From Bacteriovoracaceae bacterium (GTDB lineage Bacteria > Bdellovibrionota > Bacteriovoracia > Bacteriovoracales > Bacteriovoracaceae), in assembly GCA_947441615.1 (NCBI GenBank), contig CANEUH010000009.1, positions 1-64,000 of the forward strand: a stretch of DNA of 64,000 nucleotides, in the 5' to 3' direction. Under the pieces are notes generated by a model. That model saw nothing but the letters and a program-made list of their open reading frames with translations, did not search any database and was not told the DNA's origin. This document shows positions 16,046-24,136 of the stretch, in pieces; within the stretch, counting starts at the first letter, position 1, and every line of letters begins with the position of its first letter. Both the position numbers and the translations under genes were made by a program.

Positions 16046-18945
16046 ACAACTTTCCTCTTATTAGTGCTGATGCATTCAGAAATTAATAGATTTAATAACT
16101 TTCCCTTATTCTTTTCTAAAAATGTCGTAAATCCTGCGGCTTTTGCTTGCTGCAAATCGGCGGGAGTATTTTTAGTTGTAAAAGCAATAATTGGAATTTC
16201 TTTTAATTGTCCGATCGATCTGATCTTTTTCACAAAATCATAGCCATTCATCTTTGGCATTTCTATATCTGATATAATTAAATCAAAATTGCATTTATGC
16301 TCAGCAATCTTTCTAAGGCCATCGACTCCATCAACTGCAATTTCGACTTGATATCCATTTTCTATTAGTCCCTTGGCCACCTTAGTTCTAATGGCTTCAG
16401 TATCCTCAACAAATAGGATTTTACTAGCATAAGAATTTAAATCCGGAAGAGAACGAAGAATTTTCTTTGTATGAGTCATTTCATTTATTTTATGAACATC
16501 TATAACCACAATAATCTCAGTCGATGTTACAAGATTTCCAATGATCGCGTCATGGGTTGAAACAGAATCGTCTAAAAAATCTCTCGTTGTAAGCACATCA
16601 ATAATTTGATCCACTTCAAGGCCAAATATTTGATCTTCATTATTAATCACTACCACCTGAGTGATTTCATTTTTTTCAGAACAAGTTTCATAGCCAAGCA
16701 CTTCATTTAAACTGATTAATTTTAAAATCCCACCTCGGTACCTTATGACTCTCTGATTACCAGACATCTCAATGGATGATGTTTTAATTTCCTCCATTCT
16801 ATTTACAACAGAAAGAGGTATTGCATGCTTAGCGGATGAACCAAGGCCAACAAGAACAAATTCTCTTTCTTCCATTTCTGAATCAAACTCATTTGCATAT
16901 TTATCAGTTACGTTTTTCAGTTCTTCAATTGAGCTTAGGCCAAGATGCTTTTGAGCTATTCCGACAATATCCATAATGAAAGCGACACTTCCATCGCCAA
17001 GAACAGTAGCTCCCGAGTAAATTGATATTGATTTTAAAAATCTAGCAAGCGGCTTAACTACAATGTCAGCAGTATCTAGAATTTCATCCACCACCATACC
17101 AAACAAATGAGTATCTGAATTAAGGACAACTATATTGATTGCTTCATCTAACTCAGATGGCTTCCCTGTTCCTAAAACCTCTTTTAAACATAAAAGTGGG
17201 AGGATATTACCTCTCAACCGATAAACGGGTCTACCTTGAACGTATTCAATAGAAGATCTTTCAATCCTTACAAGCTCCACAAGTTTAACTTGAGGGATAG
17301 CGAATCGGTTATCATCGGATCTTATGATCATCGCTGGAACAATCGCAAGTGTTAATGGAATTTTTAAAGTGATCTTCGTTCCGTTCCCTTCAGAACTAGA
17401 AATATCGACCATCCCCCCAATCTTTTCAATATTGCTTTTAACAACATCCATTCCGACGCCTCTACCAGAAACGTTCGTTACTTTTTCTGCAGTAGAGAAA
17501 CCTGGTGCAAAAATTAAATTATGAACTTCTCGATCACTCATTTTGTCTGCTTTGGACTGATCAATAATTCCCTTCTCTATCGCTTTTTTCGTTAACTTCT
17601 CTCTATTTAGTCCTTTTCCATCATCAATAATATCAACAATGACCTGACCACCTTCATGATAAGCTTTTATTGTGATCGTACCTGTCTCTGATTTGTTACT
17701 TTGTTTTCGGACATCAGGAGTCTCAATACCGTGGTCGCAAGCATTACGTACAATATGTGTAAGGGGGTCTTTAACTGCTTCAATCAATGTTTTATCGAGT
17801 TCTGTTTCTACTCCATATAAATTTAAATTTATCTTTTTATTTAATGAACCTGATAAATCTCTCACGACTCTCTGAAACTTATTGAGAATATTACCAATGG
17901 GCTGCATGCGGGTTTTCATCGTTTCTTCTTGCAACTCACTCGTCACGACATCTAGTTTTTGACTTAAATTTAAGAACTCTAAATCATCTGTTTTGTTTGA
18001 GTACTGAAGGACTTGATTTCTTACAAGAACCATCTCACCCATCAGAGTCATGAGCTTATCTAATAATGACACCTGGACTCTAATACTCGTATCGGTCTTT
18101 TCATTTTCTGCCGAATGATTTGCAATTTGCCTGTTACTAACCTCTTGAGGAACAATTTTTAATTCTTGTTTTTCTTTTTGAATGACTTGAGTGAATGGTG
18201 CCAATAATGAAATCATAAAATGAACTTCTTTTAACACATTTTCATCATTCGGATTCAAAACACAAGACTTTAAAAGATCGACGCACATAAGAAGTGTACT
18301 GATGTGCGAACTCTCCATCTCAAAGTGATCAAGACCTCTTGAGGATTCAAGAGTATTCTCCATGGAATGAGATAACAATGAAGCGCCTTCCAAATTAAAT
18401 AACTGCACATCCCCCTTAATCGTGTGGATATCTCTATACAAAGAATCCAGAAGGTCCTTATCACCTTTTTCAGTTTCAATTTTCAAAAGTGTCTGTGAAA
18501 CATGATCAAATCTTTCATTCATTTCAGATATAAACTCTTCTGGAAGCGGATCTTTTTTTTCTAGCACTTTGCTATCTTCTCTCAATTCATGTGTTGCTGT
18601 TTTTTCAGTGTCTATGTTGTAGTCAAATTGATGAGGTTTACCATCCATAATTAATCGAGTCACATCATTACCTTTTAGAAACCAACTGATGAGATGTTTC
18701 GGTATTGATGCAGTTTGTTTTGACTGCATAAGAACGTTTTCAAGTTGGTGAACATGATGCTGAAGCTCTTCCCACTCCATCATTCCTGCCGCACCTTTGA
18801 TATTGTGGTAAGCTCGAAATACTTCATCGTACAGAGAGTGTGAACTTTGATTATCTGGAAGCTGATCAAATTCTAAAAGTGCTTGTTCAGCACGATCAAT
18901 TGTTTCAAGAATTTCAGTTTTAAATTCTTCCATTTCAGCGTTCAT
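16042..18945 (-). CDS. cheA: Hybrid chemotaxis histidine kinase CheA with two Hpt, two CheW and a receiver domain
   Basis: 967 aa. Domain order: Hpt 1 with H47 (AYHNIKGAAGM), Hpt 2 with H174 (DIHTIKGDVQLF), dimerisation helices about 280-345, HATPase about 380-540 (N box IVRNACDHGIETP, G box GRGVGMDVVKSNI), CheW-like about 545-685, second CheW-like about 700-830, receiver about 845-967 with phospho-Asp in LIISDIEMPKMNG. Ordinary CheA has one Hpt, one CheW and no receiver, so this is an elaborated kinase with a phosphate sink or internal relay. First gene of the operon; GAGG precedes the ATG. Confidence 0.93.
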   Translation of the reverse strand: MNAEMEEFKTEILETIDRAEQALLEFDQLPDNQSSHSLYDEVFRAYHNIKGAAGMMEWEELQHHVHQLENVLMQSKQTASIPKHLISWFLKGNDVTRLIMDGKPHQFDYNIDTEKTATHELREDSKVLEKKDPLPEEFISEMNERFDHVSQTLLKIETEKGDKDLLDSLYRDIHTIKGDVQLFNLEGASLLSHSMENTLESSRGLDHFEMESSHISTLLMCVDLLKSCVLNPNDENVLKEVHFMISLLAPFTQVIQKEKQELKIVPQEVSNRQIANHSAENEKTDTSIRVQVSLLDKLMTLMGEMVLVRNQVLQYSNKTDDLEFLNLSQKLDVVTSELQEETMKTRMQPIGNILNKFQRVVRDLSGSLNKKINLNLYGVETELDKTLIEAVKDPLTHIVRNACDHGIETPDVRKQSNKSETGTITIKAYHEGGQVIVDIIDDGKGLNREKLTKKAIEKGIIDQSKADKMSDREVHNLIFAPGFSTAEKVTNVSGRGVGMDVVKSNIEKIGGMVDISSSEGNGTKITLKIPLTLAIVPAMIIRSDDNRFAIPQVKLVELVRIERSSIEYVQGRPVYRLRGNILPLLCLKEVLGTGKPSELDEAINIVVLNSDTHLFGMVVDEILDTADIVVKPLARFLKSISIYSGATVLGDGSVAFIMDIVGIAQKHLGLSSIEELKNVTDKYANEFDSEMEEREFVLVGLGSSAKHAIPLSVVNRMEEIKTSSIEMSGNQRVIRYRGGILKLISLNEVLGYETCSEKNEITQVVVINNEDQIFGLEVDQIIDVLTTRDFLDDSVSTHDAIIGNLVTSTEIIVVIDVHKINEMTHTKKILRSLPDLNSYASKILFVEDTEAIRTKVAKGLIENGYQVEIAVDGVDGLRKIAEHKCNFDLIISDIEMPKMNGYDFVKKIRSIGQLKEIPIIAFTTKNTPADLQQAKAAGFTTFLEKNKGKLLNLLISECISTNKRKVV

Positions 18946-18985
18946 AAGACCTCAAAGAGTTTAAGAAAAACAAATCTCCAACCAC

Positions 18986-19014
18986 ATATCGGTATTTTTC
19001 AATATTTAAGTATA
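18986..19014 (-). promoter_or_regulatory. Possible promoter(s) of the che operon
   Basis: On the cheA strand the leader contains TATACT (19014-19009), a good sigma70 -10, without a convincing -35, and ACCGATAT (18993-18986), a 6/8 match to the flagellar sigma28 -10 GCCGATAA, with only a weak TACT 15 bases upstream. Either could drive cheA. This is pattern reading only. Confidence 0.22.
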
Positions 19015-19084
19015 GATTTTTAAAGGAAATATCTTCACAATTACCGAACTAAAAAGGTAAGCTTCATCTAAGGCCAGGAATAAA

Positions 19085-19459
19085 ATGAAAAAAACCATAG
19101 CTCTCATTTCTCACGATAATTTAAAATCCAGAATGGTCTTGTGGGCCACTCACTATAAAGAAATACTTGCCCAATTTAATCTGGTTGGAACTGGAACAAC
19201 CGGAAAGCGCATTGAAGATGAGGTTGGACTTACTGTTTCAAAATTTAAAAGTGGTCCACTAGGTGGAGATCAGCAAATTGGTGCTGGAATCGCTGAGGGA
19301 AAAATTCACGCAGTCATCTTTTTTTGGGATCCAATGTCACCTCACCCTCATGATGTTGATGTGAAGGCCCTGCTTCGAATAGCAGTCGTTTACAATATTC
19401 CCATGGCCTGTAATGAGGAAACTGCAAATCTTGTTCTTAAAGGATTACCTCGATTATGA
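19085..19459 (+). CDS. mgsA: Methylglyoxal synthase, C-terminally short
   Basis: Converts dihydroxyacetone phosphate to methylglyoxal and phosphate, a glycolytic overflow bypass. 124 aa. Catalytic features present: LISHDNLK, VGTGTTGKRI, SGPLGGDQQIGAGI and FFWDPMSPHPHDVDVKALLR (active-site Asp and His). Typical enzymes run 130-150 aa; the usual last helix is missing after ANLVLKGLPRL. The stop overlaps by 4 bp the start of a porin gene that itself lacks a signal peptide, suggesting a deletion junction. The active site is intact so it may still work. Confidence 0.85.
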   Translation: MKKTIALISHDNLKSRMVLWATHYKEILAQFNLVGTGTTGKRIEDEVGLTVSKFKSGPLGGDQQIGAGIAEGKIHAVIFFWDPMSPHPHDVDVKALLRIAVVYNIPMACNEETANLVLKGLPRL

Positions 19460-20442
19460 TCTTTTTCGATGGATTTATTGATTCCTATTTTAGCCATGAT
19501 TTTAATCACCCAGCTAAAAATGAAAGATTATATACAACACAAGCCGTAAGACAAAATGAGCCAAATATCAACCTGGCCCACCTTGGCGCAAGGTATGATG
19601 ATTCAAAATTTAGAGGTAGATTTGCTCTTCAAGCTGGAAATTCAGTTGTGGCGAATACTCTTTACGAACCCAATCCAGATCTCGGATTTATTCAAGAAGC
19701 CTACGCCGGAATTAAAGTTAGTGAGACTGCTTGGATTGATGCTGGAATCTATCTTGGTCACATTGGAATGGAATCTTGGATTAGTAAAAATAATTTTACT
19801 TATACGAGATCTCTCCTTTTAGATTATGTTCCCTACTATTCAACAGGTGTGAGGTATATCAATGATTTGAGTACAGATACACATGTTGAATTTCACTTAA
19901 TGCAGGGATGGCAAAATATTTCAGAAACAAATTCGGCAAAATCTTTTGGTCTTCAATACAAAAAAAAGTTTCATTTCATAACACTAACCTACAACAATTA
20001 TTTTGGTGATGAAAAAGTCATTCCAGGTCAGAAGAATAGATTTAGAACCTACCATAACTTTATTGGGGAAATGAGCGTAAGGGATAACCTCAAAATACAA
20101 GGATCAGCTGACCTAGGAACCCAGGCCCAACAAAATAACACTGGAACAGACACTTGGCATGCTTTGGCCCTAAGTTTTCAATACATACTAGATCCAAAAA
20201 ATTTTATTGCCTGGAGAGTGGAAAGATATATCGACCCCAACCAAGCTAACGTTCTAACGAACTCACCCAATGGGTTTAGGGCCCTATCAGCATCAATTAA
20301 TTATGACTATAACCCAACAAATAATATAAGCTGGAGAACTGAATTTAAAAGCTATCAGTCACGAGATCCCATTTTTCCAACCTCAAATGGCACAAATAAA
20401 ATGGGCGCCCTTGTTGTTAGCTCAATTGCGGCTTCTTTTTAG
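19456..20442 (+). CDS. BBP2-type outer membrane porin, apparently lacking its signal peptide
   Basis: 328 aa resembling OmpL-like beta-barrel porin-2 proteins (PF07642-type): FFDGFIDSYFSHDFNHP at the start, INLAHLGARYDDSKFRGRFALQAG, then repeated amphipathic strands, closing at IAASF. These proteins are normally exported, yet the reading frame starts inside what should be mature barrel; an in-frame stop lies at 19438-19440, so no upstream extension can supply a signal. Start overlaps mgsA (ATGA). It is either a 5'-truncated gene or is not exported. Probable pseudogene-like state, although the frame is otherwise open. Confidence 0.65.
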   Translation: MIFFDGFIDSYFSHDFNHPAKNERLYTTQAVRQNEPNINLAHLGARYDDSKFRGRFALQAGNSVVANTLYEPNPDLGFIQEAYAGIKVSETAWIDAGIYLGHIGMESWISKNNFTYTRSLLLDYVPYYSTGVRYINDLSTDTHVEFHLMQGWQNISETNSAKSFGLQYKKKFHFITLTYNNYFGDEKVIPGQKNRFRTYHNFIGEMSVRDNLKIQGSADLGTQAQQNNTGTDTWHALALSFQYILDPKNFIAWRVERYIDPNQANVLTNSPNGFRALSASINYDYNPTNNISWRTEFKSYQSRDPIFPTSNGTNKMGALVVSSIAASF

Positions 20443-20522
20443 TAAACAATTATCACTTTTCCTAACTTAAGATATTGATTTTATGAATTTAACTATTCAA
20501 CTACTTACAGGCCCTGTTGAAA

Positions 20523-20536
20523 ACTGACTAGTCAGT
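20523..20536. repeat. 14-bp perfect palindrome
   Basis: ACTGACTAGTCAGT is its own reverse complement, located 85 bases before the lytic transglycosylase start and 81 after the porin stop. It could be a protein-binding site. There is no T-run, so it is not an intrinsic terminator. Confidence 0.5.
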
Positions 20537-20579
20537 GATCAAAAACGCTGCATTAATCGATCAATATTTCAACACTTTA

Positions 20580-20587
20580 CCCCCCCC
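20580..20587 (+). repeat. Homopolymeric C8 tract in a promoter region
   Basis: Eight consecutive C in a very AT-rich background, 33 bases upstream of the lytic transglycosylase ATG. Such tracts can vary by slipped-strand mispairing and alter promoter spacing. Nothing else in the sequence shows that this one varies. Confidence 0.45.
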
Positions 20588-20620
20588 ATCTTTGGCATTC
20601 ACCTTGCTTAATAGCTAGGT

Positions 20621-21295
20621 ATGAAAAAACTTATTTTTACAATTCTTTTAGTTGCAACAAATGTTTCTGCTACAACAGAGAGCCCCTCTAGATCTCTAGC
20701 AAGTGTTCGTCACTCTCTAAGAGTTGAACATGCACGAGAACTTATGGGCAATCGCTATAAGAGAAGTGTGGTATCAAAATTTGAAAACCGTAAGGATCTT
20801 GAAGAGAATATTTATACGATCGTTAAAGAAAGATTACCAAAAGCTTATAAAGCAAAAGCACAAGCCGTTGCAGAGGCCATAATTGAGGAAGCTAGTCTAA
20901 ACTCTCTAGACCCTTATTTTGTCATGGCGGTAATTTCCGGCGAATCAAGTTTTAACCCACTTGCTGTTGGACCAGTTGGAGAAATTGGAATGATGCAGAT
21001 TCGTCCAACAACTGGAGAGTGGATTTCAAATATTTTAAAAGTTAAGTGGAATGGTGAAAAGTCTCTTCGTGATCCAGTTCACAACATTAAACTTGGTGCG
21101 GCTTATTTATCTTGGTTAAGAAATAAATTCCAAGGTCATGGTCAACTTTATCTAGCAGCTTATAATATGGGTCCAAAATCGGTTAAAAAGGCTCTTTCAA
21201 GAAACGTTTATCCAAAAGATTATCCAATCCATGTGATGAAACGTTATATTGCTTTCTACAAAGAAATCGGAAACAAGCAAAAAACAACTTTATAA
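20621..21295 (+). CDS. Exported lytic transglycosylase (SLT domain)
   Basis: Cleaves the glycan strand of peptidoglycan between MurNAc and GlcNAc with 1,6-anhydro ring formation. 224 aa with a signal peptide (about 1-17, ends NVSATTE). The SLT fold covers about 85-215: catalytic Glu in MAVISGESSFNPLAVG, then EIGMMQIRPTTGEWI, INIKLGAAYL-like and LYLAAYNMGPKSVKKAL. No membrane anchor beyond the signal. No gene is tightly linked; a C8 tract and palindrome lie upstream. May act on own wall or on prey wall. Confidence 0.9.
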   Translation: MKKLIFTILLVATNVSATTESPSRSLASVRHSLRVEHARELMGNRYKRSVVSKFENRKDLEENIYTIVKERLPKAYKAKAQAVAEAIIEEASLNSLDPYFVMAVISGESSFNPLAVGPVGEIGMMQIRPTTGEWISNILKVKWNGEKSLRDPVHNIKLGAAYLSWLRNKFQGHGQLYLAAYNMGPKSVKKALSRNVYPKDYPIHVMKRYIAFYKEIGNKQKTTL

Positions 21296-21300
21296 AAGCT

Positions 21301-21325
21301 AGGGGCTAATGATTTTTTAGCCCCT
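21301..21325 (-). terminator. Hairpin at the end of GH26 copy 2
   Basis: AGGGGCTAA (21301-21309) pairs with TTAGCCCCT (21317-21325), 9 bp perfect with a 7-base loop. It contains the last codons and the stop of the minus-strand GH26 gene and starts six bases after the stop of the plus-strand transglycosylase. The downstream minus-strand tail AGCTTTTA is only modestly T-rich. Probably a convergent terminator. Confidence 0.5.
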
Positions 21326-22436
21326 GGTAAATCCCTTTAGACATTAAATCCATAAAATTTTTATTGTTCTGATTGCCAGGGAATGGTCCGAAGAAATGCT
21401 TTGGATCTTTAATATCATTTCTCCAAACCATAATGTAAGCAACTCCTTTAGATGGTAAGTTATCTGCTCCCGTAATTTGCTTCATCCCCTCTTTCTCTAA
21501 AGGCCAGCCAAAATAATCAGTCCAAAACTTCTCATAATAAAGACCCTCTTGACCAAACTCCGTAATAGCTGGGATTTTATTTCTTTTACTAGCTTCATGA
21601 CAAAGCCAGATGACATCATTTTTCCAATTGTAAACTGGGTAAGGACCGAAGGCATTAATATCGAACTGAGGGTCAACAAAATAGTGATCTACCCCCAAAA
21701 TATCTACATATTCATCACCTGGATAGCGGTCTAGATAGTCGCCATTTATGTGATTAGGTGAATAAGCATAAAGTAGGTTGTGAACATCATTATTTTTTAG
21801 GTAATCAACCGTATAGCGCCAGAGTTTGACATACTCATCCTTCGTTGAATGATCCTTACCCCACCAAAACCATGAAAAATTATGCTCGTGCCAAGGCCTA
21901 AAAATAATTGGTAATCCCTTTAATTCTTTCAAGAATGTAATTAATTTATTTAATTTCATATTAAATAAAGCGTGGTGATCTCCACCTGGAAGAATCCTCC
22001 CAACAACTCTAGTCGTCGTATCATTATAGGAGTTATTGCCCTTACCGTCGTTGATAAGAGTCGGCATATGCCAAGAAAGAGTTGTCACTCCTCCGCGCCT
22101 ATAAACCTCTTTAACATGGTATTGGATGAGATCCTTATTCCAGTCCCCAATTTCATTAAAATCGATACCGTTGACTGCTGGATGAACTCCACTTACAGTC
22201 TCCATATCTGACCTTAGATCCCCGCCAATATCCTTATTATCCTGTCTCCAACCTCTGCCCTCAGTAAAAGCATTTTGCTGACCCAAGAGGATCTTTTGCT
22301 TCGTTTTATACGAAAGGCTTAATTTATTAAGCTTTTCATAAAGAAGTTTGGTCTCGGCGTTGGCGGACCGATCGATTTGAGAAAAAGCATTAAGGGAAAG
22401 AGAACTCAATAAAAGGCTAAAAAGTAGTTTTTTCAT
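21306..22436 (-). CDS. Secreted GH26 beta-mannanase-like glycoside hydrolase (copy 2)
   Basis: 376 aa, close paralog of the enzyme at 233-1345 along its whole length. Signal peptide about 1-19 (SLSLNAFSQ). Acid/base E184 in RPWHEHNFSWFWWG and nucleophile E293 in AITEFGQEG. Both copies keep GRGWRQ, GIDF.EIGDWNKDL, and AYSPN, so both should fold and act alike; differences cluster in loops (for instance DPQFDINAFGPYPVYN), which may change substrate preference. Single domain. Monocistronic by spacing. Whether the target is mannan, exopolysaccharide or a prey polymer cannot be told. Confidence 0.88.
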   Translation of the reverse strand: MKKLLFSLLLSSLSLNAFSQIDRSANAETKLLYEKLNKLSLSYKTKQKILLGQQNAFTEGRGWRQDNKDIGGDLRSDMETVSGVHPAVNGIDFNEIGDWNKDLIQYHVKEVYRRGGVTTLSWHMPTLINDGKGNNSYNDTTTRVVGRILPGGDHHALFNMKLNKLITFLKELKGLPIIFRPWHEHNFSWFWWGKDHSTKDEYVKLWRYTVDYLKNNDVHNLLYAYSPNHINGDYLDRYPGDEYVDILGVDHYFVDPQFDINAFGPYPVYNWKNDVIWLCHEASKRNKIPAITEFGQEGLYYEKFWTDYFGWPLEKEGMKQITGADNLPSKGVAYIMVWRNDIKDPKHFFGPFPGNQNNKNFMDLMSKGIYQGLKNH

Positions 22437-22515
22437 AATGTAACTTTATAACAAGCCATCATGAGTAAGAAGAGACCTTGAAATAAAAAAATTGAGTGTA
22501 CAAATTATGAACACC

Positions 22516-23940
22516 CTAAAGGAAATCGAAATAAAAGCTATTGGTTAAGAGACCCATAAAAGTCCAGTCAACTTTGATCTCTTTAGGATTACGATAATGA
22601 TATTCTTCCCTAATACCACTTTCAAAATGGTCCGTTAGGTCTTTCGCTAAATTCTTATCAAAGATAACAGCAACATTTTCTGCGTCAAAATGAAGGGATC
22701 TTGGGTGAAAATTAAAGCTACCAATCATACTTATCTTTCCATCAACAACCATGTATTTTGAGTGAAGTGTTAATCTCTTTTTAAGGAAGACTTCAGCACC
22801 CATTCCTAGAGCATCTCTAGCAGAACTCATCACGGGCATGGAGACAATTGGCTCATCTATACTTTTTTCTGAATTTGTAAAAATTCTTACTTTCACACCT
22901 CGTTTGATAACTTTACGAAGCTCCTCTTTAATAATGGGATCCATGATGAAGTAAGCGTTCTCAATATCAATTGTAGACTTTGCGTCTCTAAACAATTTTA
23001 CAACCGCTGTATGAATATTATGATAGTAATTTTTGGCGGCAGAACCTGGATGCTGATCAACAAAAGTTACAGAAATATCATTTTGATCAACGTCTAGCTG
23101 AATATCAGGTCGTTCCATAACGGCTAATTTCTTTTTTAGTTTTGGAAATTCTTCAATTTGTTTGTTCCAAATATCCACAAATTGCTTTTCAGCTGAAGCA
23201 CCAGAACTCTCTCCCTCAATGTAAAGATCTAAATCACGCCATTTATTCTGTGTCGCTAAATGGGAGTAATTATTACCAATGTTCATGCCCCCAACAATGA
23301 CATGCTCGTTATCAACGATAAAAATTTTTCGATGAGAGCCATTGGCCTTATACCTTAAGCTCTTCCATTTCATGATTTTGATTTTACCGCCAGATAGTTT
23401 CTCAAGGTTTTTTAAAACACTCCTCCCTCTAAAATTAACAATATTCCCATCTGTAATAAGTCGAATATCTAGGTCTGGATTTAGCCTTAGTGCATTTAAA
23501 AGTTGTTCTTGAAAAAGAAAACCTGTCTCATCATCATAAACCGCCCAAACCAGAACATGGATGCTCTTTTTCGCTCCTCTGATGAGTTCTGCTCGGAGCT
23601 CAAAAGATTCAGTATTAGGTAGAATCTTAAACGATTTCGCCTTCGACAATTGTGAGTTTACGGTAGCTGCAAAATCCTCTTCATAAGTATCGCTTGTTAT
23701 CGCCATATTGGTGGAATTATTAATTTGTTTATTGATACTTTTGGCAACTTGATCATAGGAAGGAACATTTGGCTTAAATAAGCTATCTAGAGTTAGGCCT
23801 CGGCTATCCAAACTCCCCTGCGCTAGATACTGTATTATATCGTGGTAGCGTGCCATCCTTTCCCAAAAGGTCTCTTTGACTTCTTGGGAATAGGAAGAAG
23901 ATATGAAGGAAAAAAAACAAATAAATATCAAAATTTTCAT
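22516..23940 (-). CDS. Exported phospholipase D / cardiolipin synthase-like protein
   Basis: 474 aa with a signal peptide (about 1-18, SSSYSQ). Two HKD motifs: HRKIFIVDNEHVIVGGMNIG near the middle and HSKYMVVDGKISMIGSFNFHP near the C-terminus, giving the two halves of a PLD active site. It has no transmembrane segments after the signal, unlike bacterial cardiolipin synthases, which points to a periplasmic or secreted phosphodiesterase or phospholipase. The 120-residue N-terminal region before the first half is of unknown function. Substrate may be host or prey phospholipid (inference). Confidence 0.85.
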   Translation of the reverse strand: MKILIFICFFSFISSSYSQEVKETFWERMARYHDIIQYLAQGSLDSRGLTLDSLFKPNVPSYDQVAKSINKQINNSTNMAITSDTYEEDFAATVNSQLSKAKSFKILPNTESFELRAELIRGAKKSIHVLVWAVYDDETGFLFQEQLLNALRLNPDLDIRLITDGNIVNFRGRSVLKNLEKLSGGKIKIMKWKSLRYKANGSHRKIFIVDNEHVIVGGMNIGNNYSHLATQNKWRDLDLYIEGESSGASAEKQFVDIWNKQIEEFPKLKKKLAVMERPDIQLDVDQNDISVTFVDQHPGSAAKNYYHNIHTAVVKLFRDAKSTIDIENAYFIMDPIIKEELRKVIKRGVKVRIFTNSEKSIDEPIVSMPVMSSARDALGMGAEVFLKKRLTLHSKYMVVDGKISMIGSFNFHPRSLHFDAENVAVIFDKNLAKDLTDHFESGIREEYHYRNPKEIKVDWTFMGLLTNSFYFDFL

Positions 23941-24136
23941 AGCGAAATCTTAATTTAAGCTGTTCTTCAATAGTCGATTCCGTGAAATTTTTTCCGTGGG
24001 TGTCAAATCTTTTGCCACCCACGTTTTGTTAGGATTAGGTTAAAAAAGATAAAAGGTATGTAACTTTTTCAATTAGAAACTTATGAAAATAAAATACAGG
24101 TATTATGCGATGGCAAAACAAAACATTGGAGTAAAT

